This document shows positions 27,750 to 37,148 of a DNA stretch of 64,000 bases, piece by piece. The DNA is from Rickettsia endosymbiont of Cardiosporidium cionae (GTDB lineage: Bacteria; Pseudomonadota; Alphaproteobacteria; Rickettsiales; Rickettsiaceae): assembly GCF_015476335.1 (NCBI RefSeq), contig NZ_JADAQY010000005.1, forward strand, positions 62,001 to 126,000, read 5' to 3'. A model generated the notes under the pieces. That model had not been told where the DNA came from, searched no databases, and worked only from the letters and a program-made list of their open reading frames with translations. Made by a program: the position numbers and the translations under genes. How positions within the stretch are numbered: position 1 is the first letter of the stretch; each line of letters opens with the position of its first letter.

Positions 27750-29276
27750 TTAATAAAAATTTAGTATAAAATTTTTGATCATTGGAGATAAAAATCCAAA
27801 AAACACAGTAACTAAAACACAAAATATAATACTTAGCAACATTGAGATAGGTAACTGTTTTTCTATGATAAAACTATCATTACCATCTGACAATAACTTA
27901 CAAAAGTTTGGCTTCATTTTTACTAAAGATGTGAGTTTATTACTAATAGGTCTGTATAACATATTTAAGATTTTTAGAGTATAAATTGAAGAAATGATAC
28001 TACTTATGATTACAATCATTATAGCTAAAATCTGTTTTTGAGCAATTGCAGCTCTAATCAAATAGATTTTACTAAAGAAACCTGAAAAAGGTGGGATACC
28101 TATTAACCCTAAAGAAGATACAAGAATTACAGCACTCGTAACCGGCATTATTTTTGAAATACCCAATAAATCTCTTACATTATATGCAGAATTTACACTG
28201 TATATCAAACCCATAGCATAAAATAAAGATATCTTAATGAAAGCGTGCGAAATCATCTGTATTATAGCTGCAAATAAAGATTGATCACTCAAAATAAATA
28301 TTGCAAGTAATCCTAAATTTAACTGATTAATAGTAGAATATGCCAAAATCATCTTAATATTGTTAAATTTTAAAGCTTGCAATGAACTATGTATAACAGC
28401 AATCATAGGCAATAAAATAATATAATTATAATGCTCCATTAAATATTGCAAATAATTTAATCCGAATATATAGGTAAGGATTTTATACATACAAAACAAA
28501 CCTGTTTTGACCACTACTACGGCGTGTAATAAGGCACTCACAGGATATATTGCAACCATTGCATCGGGCAACCATTGATGCATAGGAAATATAGAAGTTT
28601 TACTAATACCAAATATAAACATCAGTAATAATATGATTGAAAAATTCTTACTAAAAGTCGTATTATATGCTGTAAATATACCATATTTTATAAAATCTCC
28701 ATTGCCAAATTCAGTGTAGATAATTACTACTGCTGGCAAAAATAATCCCAAACTAGAAATTTGTAATATTTTTAGGTAGTTAAAAACATTTTTTGTCAAT
28801 TTTTTTGAGCCTCTTTGATAAGCTACCAAAGGTATAGTAGCTAAAGTTAATAATTCGTACCCAATGAACATTGTAAAGAGATTCGCAGATAGTGCTACTA
28901 TGTTACCAGCTACTATACAAAAATTCATGAACAAAACAAAAATATTAATATTTTTAATAGAATGAATCTCTAAAAATTTTGTACTATATATAGTAGAAAT
29001 TAGCCATAATACAGATAATAGATCCAAAAAAATTATACCTAATACCTCTAGGTGAAAAGATATCTTATAACGCGCAAATACTTCTATTAAAGTTATACTA
29101 AATTGCTGATAATGCAAAAACTGATAATTAATGATCAATATATTTATACAATATAAAAACACTACAAAAATAAATATTTTATTGCGATAACTTGAGTGCT
29201 GACTAATAAATAGAGGTAAGGTAAGACTAAAGAATAAAATAATTGATAAAGAAAATAATGAGGTATAAATTTGCAT
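27750..29276 (-). CDS. Na+/H+ antiporter MnhD/NuoM-like subunit (canonical channel motif)
   Basis: Of the three antiporter-like subunits this is the most canonical. TM5 has FTMFIGYELLTLATIPLVAY with the conserved Glu, and the TM7 block reads SIFPMHQWLPDAMVAIYPVS (continuing ALLHAVVVVKTG) with the His, the WLPDA and the Lys of the proton path. A second Lys-bearing region, MILAYSTINQLNLGLLAIF, is at about residue 315, and SLGLIGIPPFSGFFSK at about 385. 508 residues fit MrpD or NuoM. In this cluster it is a likely proton-conducting subunit. Confidence 0.85.
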   Translation of the reverse strand: MQIYTSLFSLSIILFFSLTLPLFISQHSSYRNKIFIFVVFLYCINILIINYQFLHYQQFSITLIEVFARYKISFHLEVLGIIFLDLLSVLWLISTIYSTKFLEIHSIKNINIFVLFMNFCIVAGNIVALSANLFTMFIGYELLTLATIPLVAYQRGSKKLTKNVFNYLKILQISSLGLFLPAVVIIYTEFGNGDFIKYGIFTAYNTTFSKNFSIILLLMFIFGISKTSIFPMHQWLPDAMVAIYPVSALLHAVVVVKTGLFCMYKILTYIFGLNYLQYLMEHYNYIILLPMIAVIHSSLQALKFNNIKMILAYSTINQLNLGLLAIFILSDQSLFAAIIQMISHAFIKISLFYAMGLIYSVNSAYNVRDLLGISKIMPVTSAVILVSSLGLIGIPPFSGFFSKIYLIRAAIAQKQILAIMIVIISSIISSIYTLKILNMLYRPISNKLTSLVKMKPNFCKLLSDGNDSFIIEKQLPISMLLSIIFCVLVTVFFGFLSPMIKNFILNFY

Positions 29277-29342
29277 AAACTAAATTCAGAAAATCACATT
29301 AGTAATATATATCTAAAAATCAACAGAACTAAATATAAATTC

Positions 29343-30770
29343 CTAATCACTACAGTTAATAAATAAAAAGATCAATTGTATTAATATAAAAACCGATAAT
29401 CCTAAACAATTACTATCGATAGTGATACTACCGTTAGACTTTGAAGAGAAAAAAAACACTTTAGCTATTCTTAAATGATATAACAATACAAAAATACTAG
29501 AAATAACCATAGCAAAAAATTCTATGTATAAATGCTTACTAAGCAATAAAGTAAATAGCTCTAATTTTAGTATGAATAAATTACTAATAGGTAGGCCTGC
29601 GCTGGCTATTAAAGTAAATATAGTTAAAACTATAAATAATTTTTTATCATGGATCAATTTAAATCTCTGCAAATTGAAATCGCTATTTTTCTGAGCTATA
29701 TAAGATATCACAAGAAATAATGAAGATTTATTTATACTATCTGCTATAATAAATCTCAATAAAAACTCTGAATTATTAGAAACTAAAATAAGTAATAATA
29801 TATATCCTAAACTCGATATAGATGAATATACCAATAAAGTCATCAGATCCTTAGAAAAAAACAAAGCTAAGATAGCACTCAATATTGATATAGAAATAAA
29901 GAATAATCTGATAATCTCTCCCAAATCTGATATATATAATGCATCCAAATTTATTGCGTAGTCAACAAATCTCGCCACCATATACAAACCAGTAATAGTT
30001 GGAATTGTAGCTATATATACTAAGCTACATTTAGCTGTCGATTTATATGCACGCATCATCCAAAAATGCATAGGAAACAGTGCAAGTTTTAACAATACTC
30101 CTAACAGAAAAAATACTATACTAATTACATGCAAATTAGAGATTGCTTGACTAGATAAAATTTGTCTTACATCTGTTATGTTCAGACTACCTGTCATTGC
30201 AAATATAAAACCTATAGCAATCAGTATAAATGTCGCTCCTATTGTACCTATAACCAAATAATCAAATGCACCTATTAGAGCTTTGTTACTTGGCCCTTGA
30301 GAGAGGATTACATAGGTAGCTAACGAAGCAATTTCTATAAATACATATAAGTTAAATAAATCATTAGTACTTAATATCCCTATATAACCTGCATGCGCAA
30401 AAAATAGTAATACAAAAAATAAATTCCTCCTAGATTGGTTTACGTATTTTAATAATAGATCACTAATTAATGACTTATTAAATATAATAAATAACAATAA
30501 AAGTAAATTACTGTATATAATCAATTTTTGATTAAAAGAATCCAATAAATATTCTATACCTATAGAAGGATGCCAATTACCAAAACAATAAGAATAACTG
30601 CCATCAATGTATCCAAGTACATAAACAGATAAAGCAAAAGATGCCGATGCAAAAATAATGCATAAATACCAAGCAATATGAATATTAAAACTTAAAATAG
30701 CAAATAAAGCTGCTATGAAAGGTAACAAAACTTGTAAAGCTGGCCAATGCCTAATAATCACATCCATCAT
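29343..30770 (-). CDS. Na+/H+ antiporter MnhD-like subunit
   Basis: A 475-residue polytopic protein of the MrpD/NuoN group. The TM5 block NDLFNLYVFIEIASLATYVI contains the conserved Glu, and the TM7 block LLKLALFPMHFWMMRAYKST keeps the Lys, His and Trp but not the Leu-Pro-Asp-Ala. The end of the upstream MnhC gene overlaps this start by 20 bases, which indicates translational coupling. Start is ATG at 30770 (or 30767). Multi-subunit antiporters of this type exchange Na+ or K+ for H+ and help pH and volume control inside a host cell; the actual ion is unknown. Confidence 0.85.
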   Translation of the reverse strand: MMDVIIRHWPALQVLLPFIAALFAILSFNIHIAWYLCIIFASASFALSVYVLGYIDGSYSYCFGNWHPSIGIEYLLDSFNQKLIIYSNLLLLLFIIFNKSLISDLLLKYVNQSRRNLFFVLLFFAHAGYIGILSTNDLFNLYVFIEIASLATYVILSQGPSNKALIGAFDYLVIGTIGATFILIAIGFIFAMTGSLNITDVRQILSSQAISNLHVISIVFFLLGVLLKLALFPMHFWMMRAYKSTAKCSLVYIATIPTITGLYMVARFVDYAINLDALYISDLGEIIRLFFISISILSAILALFFSKDLMTLLVYSSISSLGYILLLILVSNNSEFLLRFIIADSINKSSLFLVISYIAQKNSDFNLQRFKLIHDKKLFIVLTIFTLIASAGLPISNLFILKLELFTLLLSKHLYIEFFAMVISSIFVLLYHLRIAKVFFFSSKSNGSITIDSNCLGLSVFILIQLIFLFINCSD

Positions 30771-31131
30771 CTGAAATTGCTTTATTGATTACAGATTCTG
30801 ATATTGAACCATATGCTTGATTAATCTTAAATATGAACGCTAAACCAACTGATAAAGTCGCGAATCCAACCACTATAGCAGTAAGCATTAACACATGAGG
30901 CACAGGGCTAGAGAAAACATAATTAGCATTGACAGTAACATCCTCCACAGAATTGCCATAAATTGGTGCTGTAGCTCCACCGACCTTACCTAGAGAAATA
31001 TAAAATATTAATATAGAATTTTGAAATATTGATAAACCTAACATTTTATAAAAATAACAATCACTAGTTAACAATATATATAATCCTACTATAAATATTG
31101 CTAAAGCCAAAAAATAAACCAGATTATACAT
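30751..31131 (-). CDS. mnhC: Na+/H+ antiporter subunit MnhC (NuoK-like)
   Basis: Three hydrophobic segments in 126 residues and the sequence FSSPVPHVLMLTAIVVGFAT, which corresponds to the MrpC hallmark NPLPQALVLTAIVIGFA, identify the NuoK-like subunit. A loop of about 25 residues between segments 2 and 3 (GGATAPIYGNSVEDVTVN) is longer than in complex I NuoK and typical of MrpC. Overlaps the next gene by 20 bases. Confidence 0.88.
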   Translation of the reverse strand: MYNLVYFLALAIFIVGLYILLTSDCYFYKMLGLSIFQNSILIFYISLGKVGGATAPIYGNSVEDVTVNANYVFSSPVPHVLMLTAIVVGFATLSVGLAFIFKINQAYGSISESVINKAISDDGCDY

Positions 31132-31163
31132 ATGCCAACATATTAAAATTCAATCGATCACTA

Positions 31164-31574
31164 TCAATCAGTCTTTTGTAATAACAAATATATTAGTACC
31201 ATAATCGATGACACTGTTACCCCTACACCTAATTCTACTAAAAATATTCCAAGATGTTGGCCATCACATTTATTAACAGATAATACATAATAATTCAAAT
31301 AATTATAGCCAAATATTATAGATATTAGCCCAGTACAAAGATAAATAACAACACCTAAAGCAGAAAATACAACCAGAATATCTGTAACTAATTGACGATC
31401 AAAATTGATTTTATAAAGCAAATCAAAAGCTATAGCTGCACTAGCAAAAATCACACCTGATTGAAACCCCCCTCCAGGAGATTCTTCACCATTAAATTCT
31501 ATATAAAATGCATAAACCATAATATATGGTATAATACAACTAATTACATGTTTTATAATAACAAATTTTTTCAT
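31164..31574 (-). CDS. mnhB: Na+/H+ antiporter subunit MnhB
   Basis: A 136-residue, four-helix protein with the MrpB signature EFNGEESPGGGFQSGVIFAS near residue 27, corresponding to HGxxSPGGGFQGG in the family. It lies between the DUF4040-type subunit and MnhC, the same order as in Mrp and Mbh operons. Confidence 0.88.
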   Translation of the reverse strand: MKKFVIIKHVISCIIPYIMVYAFYIEFNGEESPGGGFQSGVIFASAAIAFDLLYKINFDRQLVTDILVVFSALGVVIYLCTGLISIIFGYNYLNYYVLSVNKCDGQHLGIFLVELGVGVTVSSIMVLIYLLLQKTD

Positions 31575-31612
31575 AGAATTATTTACTTATATATAGTCAA
31601 ATATTAATTAAA

Positions 31613-32200
31613 TCAAACATCCTTCTGAATTCTATTGCTAGATAATATTATCAAAACAGAAAGACCCGCTATCAGTATCACTATTGTTTCCCCTAGTGTA
31701 TCGTACCCTCTATAACTAGCCAATATCGCTGCCACTATTGAAGAAATACCTATTTCATTTTTAGTATTTTGTATATAATATTCCGTCATGTAATTTTGTA
31801 CATTTGAGTCAACAGCAGCAAATTGTGGTAAATCTTTACCAGCAAATGATAAAATACATATAAGACAGATACAAAGAACTAGGGCAACTTTTTTTCTAAT
31901 TAATTTTTTTGATTTAATATATTTGATATTGCCTACAACTTTAACCATATTTAATAATACACAGGTAGAAATACAAGAAGCAATTGATACCTCTGTCATT
32001 GCAACATCTGGAGCATCCAGTAAAAGATACACAAAACTAATAAATACGCTAAACATTGATAAAATAGTTATAGATTCTAGCATACTACTAGAAATAACAA
32101 ATTTTATTACAACTAATACTAACATTCCTAAAAATATCAATAATAATATAAAATTAGTACCAAAACCTAATTGGTGTGGTATCGATAGAAAAAGATCCAT
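31613..32200 (-). CDS. MrpA C-terminal-like subunit (MbhD/MbhE type, DUF4040)
   Basis: The 195 residues correspond to the C-terminal tail of MrpA rather than to a full MrpA. The DUF4040/MbhD part includes SFVYLLLDAPDVAMTEVSIA with the conserved APDVAxTE, and the second half (GISSIVAAILASYRGYDTLG followed by ETIVILIAGLSV) matches the MbhE-like YRGxDTLGE block. The gene being separate from an antiporter subunit is the arrangement of Mbh-type complexes and of group 2 Mrp operons. The large MrpA N-terminal part is not fused here. Confidence 0.82.
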   Translation of the reverse strand: MDLFLSIPHQLGFGTNFILLLIFLGMLVLVVIKFVISSSMLESITILSMFSVFISFVYLLLDAPDVAMTEVSIASCISTCVLLNMVKVVGNIKYIKSKKLIRKKVALVLCICLICILSFAGKDLPQFAAVDSNVQNYMTEYYIQNTKNEIGISSIVAAILASYRGYDTLGETIVILIAGLSVLIILSSNRIQKDV

Positions 32201-32256
32201 ACTACAGCTACTATATAAATCAAATTAGAATAATTAACCAATAACAACAAATAGTT

Positions 32257-32553
32257 TTATTTGTTTCTATTCTGAAAAAAATTGGCCATTGCTATAACAT
32301 AACTAGACATAGGGTTAATAAGAAAGATCAATATAATGAGTATTAAAAACTTAAAACTACTATACCAACTATCTTGCAATAACATTAAACCTAATAAACA
32401 AAGAATCGTACCAAAACTATCTATAACTGATATACCGTGCAATTTATTATAGAAATCATCAGTTCTAAATAAAAATATAATACTGGAAATAATACAAAAT
32501 AATCCGAATGCGATAAACGTATAAGACAAATAAATCATATATACCATCCACAT
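32257..32553 (-). CDS. mnhG: Na+/H+ antiporter subunit MnhG
   Basis: 98 residues, three hydrophobic segments, with the MrpG signature FRTDDFYNKLHGISVIDSFG near residue 29 (family R-xDxYxRLHxxSxxDTxG). It is the first gene of the cluster. It starts at ATG 32553 and is followed after 56 bases by the MbhD/E-type subunit. MrpE and MrpF are not seen upstream: the next gene is rpoN. Confidence 0.88.
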   Translation of the reverse strand: MWMVYMIYLSYTFIAFGLFCIISSIIFLFRTDDFYNKLHGISVIDSFGTILCLLGLMLLQDSWYSSFKFLILIILIFLINPMSSYVIAMANFFQNRNK

Positions 32554-32701
32554 TTTTAAGATGTAATAAGAAAGGCGATTGTACCATACAACACGAGCAA
32601 ATTACAGCATAAGATTAATTCAAGCAATCAAACTATTATTAAACATATTTTATTTATTATAAAATATTAGGAAATATGTCTAATATACGACACTCACTGA
32701 T

Positions 32702-34051
32702 TTAATTAGAGATCAAATGGAGTTTTTTTCTAATATCAGATTTAGAAATCTTCATATTGTGACGGTACTTATTTACTGTTCTTCTAGAAAGATTAACATT
32801 AAATCTGCGTAATTCTTCTACAATCTTAAAGTCAGATAAAACAGACTCCTTAGGTTCACTCTGAATTATATATTTAATCATTTCTTTGACCTTAGTGCTA
32901 GAACAAATATGAGTAGAGTAATTGTTTAAAGCAGAAGAAAAAAAATACTTAAGCTCATATATACCAGAAGGAGTAGATAGATATTTATTAGCAGTAGCTC
33001 TACTAATAGTACTTTCATTAAAACCAGTTTTCATGGCTATTTGTTTTAAATTCATAGGTTTTAAATTCATCACTCCATATCTAAAAAAATTTAATTGTTC
33101 TTCAACTATTGCTTCTGCTACTTTTAAGATAGTTGCTGATCTATGTTTTACATATTTAATTAAATTACTAGCAGTAGTAATTTCTGATTTAATAAAATTA
33201 CTCTCTTTTTTATTAAAAATTTTATTTTTTAATTCTAAATAATATGAATAATTTACTTTGAACCTAGGTAATATCTGATCATTAATTGATAACCGTATTC
33301 TATTATTGCTATCTAAACACATTATTATGTCCGGAATTTTGTATGATACTATATTTTCAAAAGAATTATTAAGAGGCCTAGGATTTAATGTCTTTAATAT
33401 AGTTAACAATTCTTGTATTTCTCCTAATTCCACATTACATAATCTTGCAAGCTGTTTTAAATCTAATTTTGTAATTGAGAAGATATGGGATATTAGTTTT
33501 AATAATTTACTATTATTGGGATACAATTCTTTTGCTTGTATTATCAAATACTCTTGCATACTAGAAGCAAATACACCTAATGGTTCTAATCTATGCAACT
33601 TATTCAGTACTGTATTAATGTAATCTATACTGCAACTAAATATTTTTGCGATATCTTCTATCTCATATGTTATGTAAGCATCATCCTGTAATAAAAATAA
33701 AAAATACATCCCTATTTCTCGATCTAACTTGTGACTAAAAGTAAGATTAATCTGTTCTAGTATATCTTCCCTTAGTGTTTTCTTATAGGCTATATTACAT
33801 ATCCAATCTTCATTAGAGTTCTCATGATTGCGCCTAATTGGAGCTTTTAAATAGTCATCACTATTATCGCTATCTAAATTCATTTCTTCATCAAGCACTC
33901 CCAATTCCTCAATAAAAGGATTTTGGTTACATTCCTGATGAATTTTATGCATTAATTCTGAAATAGACATTTGCAGAATCTTGATACTTTGACAAGAAAT
34001 ATTATTCATAAACAAAGAATTTTTTGCTGTAATCAACTGTCTAGTATCCAT
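32702..34051 (-). CDS. rpoN: RNA polymerase sigma-54 factor
   Basis: RpoN recruits polymerase to -24/-12 promoters and needs an AAA+ activator. Region I is present at residues 1-48 (SCQSIKILQMSISELMHKIH, then QNPFIEE), the core-binding domain spans about 95-280, and the helix-turn-helix region contains LKQIAMKTGFNESTISRATA near residue 340, matching the family's LxDIAxxlGmHeSTvSRv. The RpoN box LSRRTVNKYR is at about residues 421-430, close to the canonical ARRTVAKYR. Length 449 is typical and there is no damage visible. Rickettsia species are not known for rpoN, so retention here is notable; see the promoter at 55961-55975. No cognate activator lies in the window. Confidence 0.96.
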   Translation of the reverse strand: MDTRQLITAKNSLFMNNISCQSIKILQMSISELMHKIHQECNQNPFIEELGVLDEEMNLDSDNSDDYLKAPIRRNHENSNEDWICNIAYKKTLREDILEQINLTFSHKLDREIGMYFLFLLQDDAYITYEIEDIAKIFSCSIDYINTVLNKLHRLEPLGVFASSMQEYLIIQAKELYPNNSKLLKLISHIFSITKLDLKQLARLCNVELGEIQELLTILKTLNPRPLNNSFENIVSYKIPDIIMCLDSNNRIRLSINDQILPRFKVNYSYYLELKNKIFNKKESNFIKSEITTASNLIKYVKHRSATILKVAEAIVEEQLNFFRYGVMNLKPMNLKQIAMKTGFNESTISRATANKYLSTPSGIYELKYFFSSALNNYSTHICSSTKVKEMIKYIIQSEPKESVLSDFKIVEELRRFNVNLSRRTVNKYRHNMKISKSDIRKKLHLISN

Positions 34052-34299
34052 ATTAAAACTATATATTTAATTAATAAATAAACCTTTTGTTAACTAAATA
34101 TATAGTTTACAGGATATAAAACAAAAATTGGTATCAAAATCATCTACGAACAAGATTTTTAATTTTATTATTGATAAATAAATCCTATTTTTAAAATGAG
34201 ATACTGTAAAAACAATATCAGCTAAAATTTTAGCCTATCAGACAATCAACACCCTAAAATTATAACTAACTCACATTTTGCAATCGATTAAAATATCAA

Positions 34300-35553
34300 T
34301 CATTTACCAATGGATAAATAAGAAGATCTGGATAAAACACAAAAAAATATAGCAATTGAAAACAAAAACAACATAGGATAAAATAAGACAATATATATCA
34401 ATTTTGTCTTGTTCCATAGTAATATGCTGATAATAGGTGCGCTAGATGAGAGTAAGACACTCCCCAATGAATGAGCCAAACTATATAATCTAGCCCTAAC
34501 TTCGTAGCCCAGTATACTCTGAATTTTACTATGAATGGGGATTATATAAAATGGCATAAGAAATACTATAGAAATATGAATATATATTACCAAGTAAAAC
34601 GAACATGAATCCTGAAGGTTCATGTAAAAAAATACCATGATAAACGATAATATAATGCTAAGTGCTAAAGAAATTTTTACTTGTATCAGAAAATTTATAT
34701 TTTTAGTGACTATACCTGATAACAATAAAGATAGTGAATAGATAATGACTAAAATCATACTAAGCTGGCTTTGAGTTACATACTGTATGTTATATATTTT
34801 ATCCTGAAAATTAGAAAAAAATATAATCCAAAAATTATATAGACCACCTATAGATCCATGCAGTAATACAAAAGATATAAACTGTAATTTGTATCTTTTG
34901 ATAGTGCTGAAAACACCAAAGTCAGTGATGCATTTAATATATTTTAGATTATTTTTATATAACTTTAATCTAATATAAAAATAATATTGTAATATTGATA
35001 TTACCCCCCCCAGTATACCACCTATAATAAAATTTATTTTCCAGTATTCTGTAATAGCGCCAGAAGTCAGATAATAAGATAATGCAGCTAAAACCACTCC
35101 AATTTGAGCACAAAATGAAACAATAGCATTAATCAAAAATTTATTGTCCAAATCAGTATATTCTACTAAAAAAATTCTAATGATATCTGATTCACTGTTA
35201 ATAGTAAGTAAAAATATAGCTCTAACAAATATCAAAAAACAAATAGAAACATTTCCCCATACATGATAACCAGGTATCGCAGCAACTAAAAACATTGATA
35301 TAGAAGAAATAATAGTAGATATGAAGATAGATTTCACTCTGTTATCTTTATCTGCTATATATCCAAAAATCAAAGACCCAAGTGGCTTCACTATAGACAA
35401 AGCAGCATATATGACAAAAAAACTAAATAATTTGTCAATTTTTTCCTCACCAGGCATAAAATACGAGGATATGCTGGATGCAGATAATCCAAAAATCGCA
35501 TAGCTATAATAACATGATATAATATTTAATAAATTAATTAAATAAATCTTCAT
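34300..35553 (-). CDS. MFS transporter, divergent ProP/MHS-like
   Basis: A polytopic transporter of about 417 residues with twelve hydrophobic segments. The MFS loop 2-3 motif appears as GSLIFGYIADKDNRVKSIF, a variant of GxxxGxxxDRxGRR, and the segment MFLVAAIPGYHVWGNVS resembles the ProP/MHS family. I use the ATG at 35553 (MKIYLINLL), which avoids overlap with lpxI and starts at the first transmembrane helix. Rickettsiales have many ProP-like carriers for host-derived osmolytes and amino acids; the substrate is unknown. It follows lpxI after 16 bases. Confidence 0.78.
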   Translation of the reverse strand: MKIYLINLLNIISCYYSYAIFGLSASSISSYFMPGEEKIDKLFSFFVIYAALSIVKPLGSLIFGYIADKDNRVKSIFISTIISSISMFLVAAIPGYHVWGNVSICFLIFVRAIFLLTINSESDIIRIFLVEYTDLDNKFLINAIVSFCAQIGVVLAALSYYLTSGAITEYWKINFIIGGILGGVISILQYYFYIRLKLYKNNLKYIKCITDFGVFSTIKRYKLQFISFVLLHGSIGGLYNFWIIFFSNFQDKIYNIQYVTQSQLSMILVIIYSLSLLLSGIVTKNINFLIQVKISLALSIILSFIMVFFYMNLQDSCSFYLVIYIHISIVFLMPFYIIPIHSKIQSILGYEVRARLYSLAHSLGSVLLSSSAPIISILLWNKTKLIYIVLFYPMLFLFSIAIFFCVLSRSSYLSIGK

Positions 35554-35569
35554 ATTGTTTATAGAATTG

Positions 35570-36412
35570 CTACAGGATATTAATATCAATATTAAGTTTT
35601 AGAGATAATGATTTAGTTTCTTGGGGCTTAACTATCACGGTATTACGGCTAACAGCTAAAATTTTTATTTTACTTTCTGCAAGCTGCAAGATAGTTGTAG
35701 GGCCTATTGTTGGCAGATCTAGTCTTAAATCCTGGTACAGCTTAGGTATTTTAACAAAAACACCAGAATGATTGTTTTTTTTTAACAGAGCACATCTCTG
35801 TATTAAGTTATTAGTTCCTTCTGCTGCTTCAATTCCTACTACATAACCATTTTCTATAACGACAGATTGTCCTATATCAAATTTACTCAATTGCTTAATT
35901 ATCTCTATTCCCAAATCGATATCCAACTTATCTTGCTTAGTAAGTTTTGAATTATCTATATAATTCAAAAACCCATAATTCACACTAGATAATATAGTTA
36001 AAGGAGAGACAACATTAAAGCCTTTTTTTTCAAGATATTCTGCTACAACTGTTAACAATTTATTATCTCCAAAATATTTATTTTTTAGAATTTGTGCTAA
36101 CAACTCTGTACCAGCGATATCTAACTTCAGAGCACTAAGATTTGGTCTTTTTATACCTCCGATCAAAATAATATTTTTAACATCATGTTGATAAAAAAAA
36201 TTTATTATTTTACCTACTGATGTAATAGGAAAAATTTCAAAATTATAGTTTGAAATTGAACCCAAATCAGCTTCACCATCTATTGCTGCGATAAAGCATT
36301 GCACAGCTTTTTTAGAGTATAAATACGCTATTTCTCTAGGCAAATCACCGTTACCAGCAATAATACCTAATTTGTTAAAAGTAGAAAAATTCGAACACAC
36401 ATCTAATAACAA
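35570..36412 (-). CDS. lpxI: UDP-2,3-diacylglucosamine pyrophosphatase LpxI
   Basis: LpxI cleaves UDP-2,3-diacylglucosamine to lipid X, the alphaproteobacterial substitute for LpxH. The start LGIIAGNGDLPREIA, ILIGGIKRPNLSALKLD near residue 79, GDNKLLTVVAEYLEKKGF near residue 110 and the C-terminal KIPKLYQDLRLDLPTIGPTT (followed by Asp-free hydrophobic residues) are family blocks. No ATG precedes the conserved LGIIAG in this frame before an upstream stop; the first candidate start is the TTG at 36412, so a non-ATG start is likely. Precedes the MFS gene on the same strand. Confidence 0.92.
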   Translation of the reverse strand: MLLDVCSNFSTFNKLGIIAGNGDLPREIAYLYSKKAVQCFIAAIDGEADLGSISNYNFEIFPITSVGKIINFFYQHDVKNIILIGGIKRPNLSALKLDIAGTELLAQILKNKYFGDNKLLTVVAEYLEKKGFNVVSPLTILSSVNYGFLNYIDNSKLTKQDKLDIDLGIEIIKQLSKFDIGQSVVIENGYVVGIEAAEGTNNLIQRCALLKKNNHSGVFVKIPKLYQDLRLDLPTIGPTTILQLAESKIKILAVSRNTVIVKPQETKSLSLKLNIDINIL

Positions 36413-36493
36413 CAGATAATAATTTGTTAGATATTTAAGTTTACCATTTAGAAAGCACTGAATAAACTATTTATAATTGATATACACTATTAA

Positions 36494-36901
36494 CTATATT
36501 TTTTTTCTATATCCTTTAGAGTCACAATATTGATCACTAAAATATTTACTTATTCTTCTTAAAAATAAAAACTCTAAACTTGCAAGTAAATCACAAAACA
36601 GCACCTTAGATACATCAGACCTAGGTATTAGGATAATAGATATATTATCCTTTACAAAAACATTAGGTATTAATATTCTTACCAAATGCCTTATTCGCCT
36701 CTTTATCTTATTCCTCACTACGGATTTCTTAGATATTTTTTTACTAACTTTCATTCCAAGAAACACTGAACTTTCAGAATTTATAGAAAAACGTTTTACA
36801 TCAATAGCAAAAACAACAATAAAATACTGAGTATAAAACTTCTTTCCATATCTATTAACTAGATTAAAATCTGAAGTATTTTTTAAAGAATAAAATCTCA
36901 C
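36494..36901 (-). CDS. rnpA: ribonuclease P protein component
   Basis: RnpA binds the RNase P RNA and aids tRNA 5' processing. The RNR signature is RNKIKRRIRHLVR at about residues 61-73, preceded by KVSKKISKKSVV, and the N-terminal MRFYSLKNTSDF matches the family start. The start codon is GTG at 36901. At 135 residues it is slightly long. It follows rpmH after 22 bases, the classic rpmH-rnpA pair; the third usual neighbour, yidC, is not here. Confidence 0.94.
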   Translation of the reverse strand: MRFYSLKNTSDFNLVNRYGKKFYTQYFIVVFAIDVKRFSINSESSVFLGMKVSKKISKKSVVRNKIKRRIRHLVRILIPNVFVKDNISIILIPRSDVSKVLFCDLLASLEFLFLRRISKYFSDQYCDSKGYRKKI

Positions 36902-36923
36902 AACAACTCTATTATTGAATACG

Positions 36924-37058
36924 CTATGCTGAAAGTCTTTTTCTATTCTTAGCTCTTCTTCTATTTATTATATTCCGACCATGCCCAGTACTCATCCTGA
37001 CACGAAACCCATGTCTTCTTTTTCTAACTATATTACTAGGTTGAAATGTACGCTTCAT
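36924..37058 (-). CDS. rpmH: 50S ribosomal protein L34
   Basis: A 44-residue basic protein beginning [20 protein letters not shown] and ending [14 protein letters not shown] (residues 31-44), clearly L34. It was found by reading the minus strand between rnpA and tsf. The ATG is at 37058 and the stop at 36924-36926. Confidence 0.98.
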   Translation of the reverse strand: MKRTFQPSNIVRKRRHGFRVRMSTGHGRNIINRRRAKNRKRLSA

Positions 37059-37148
37059 AACATTATCCAATTAAGATCCATTCTCAAACAACATAAAAAT
37101 TGATTCACAACAATAAACTTTTACTTTAAAATCTGTAAATATATAATC

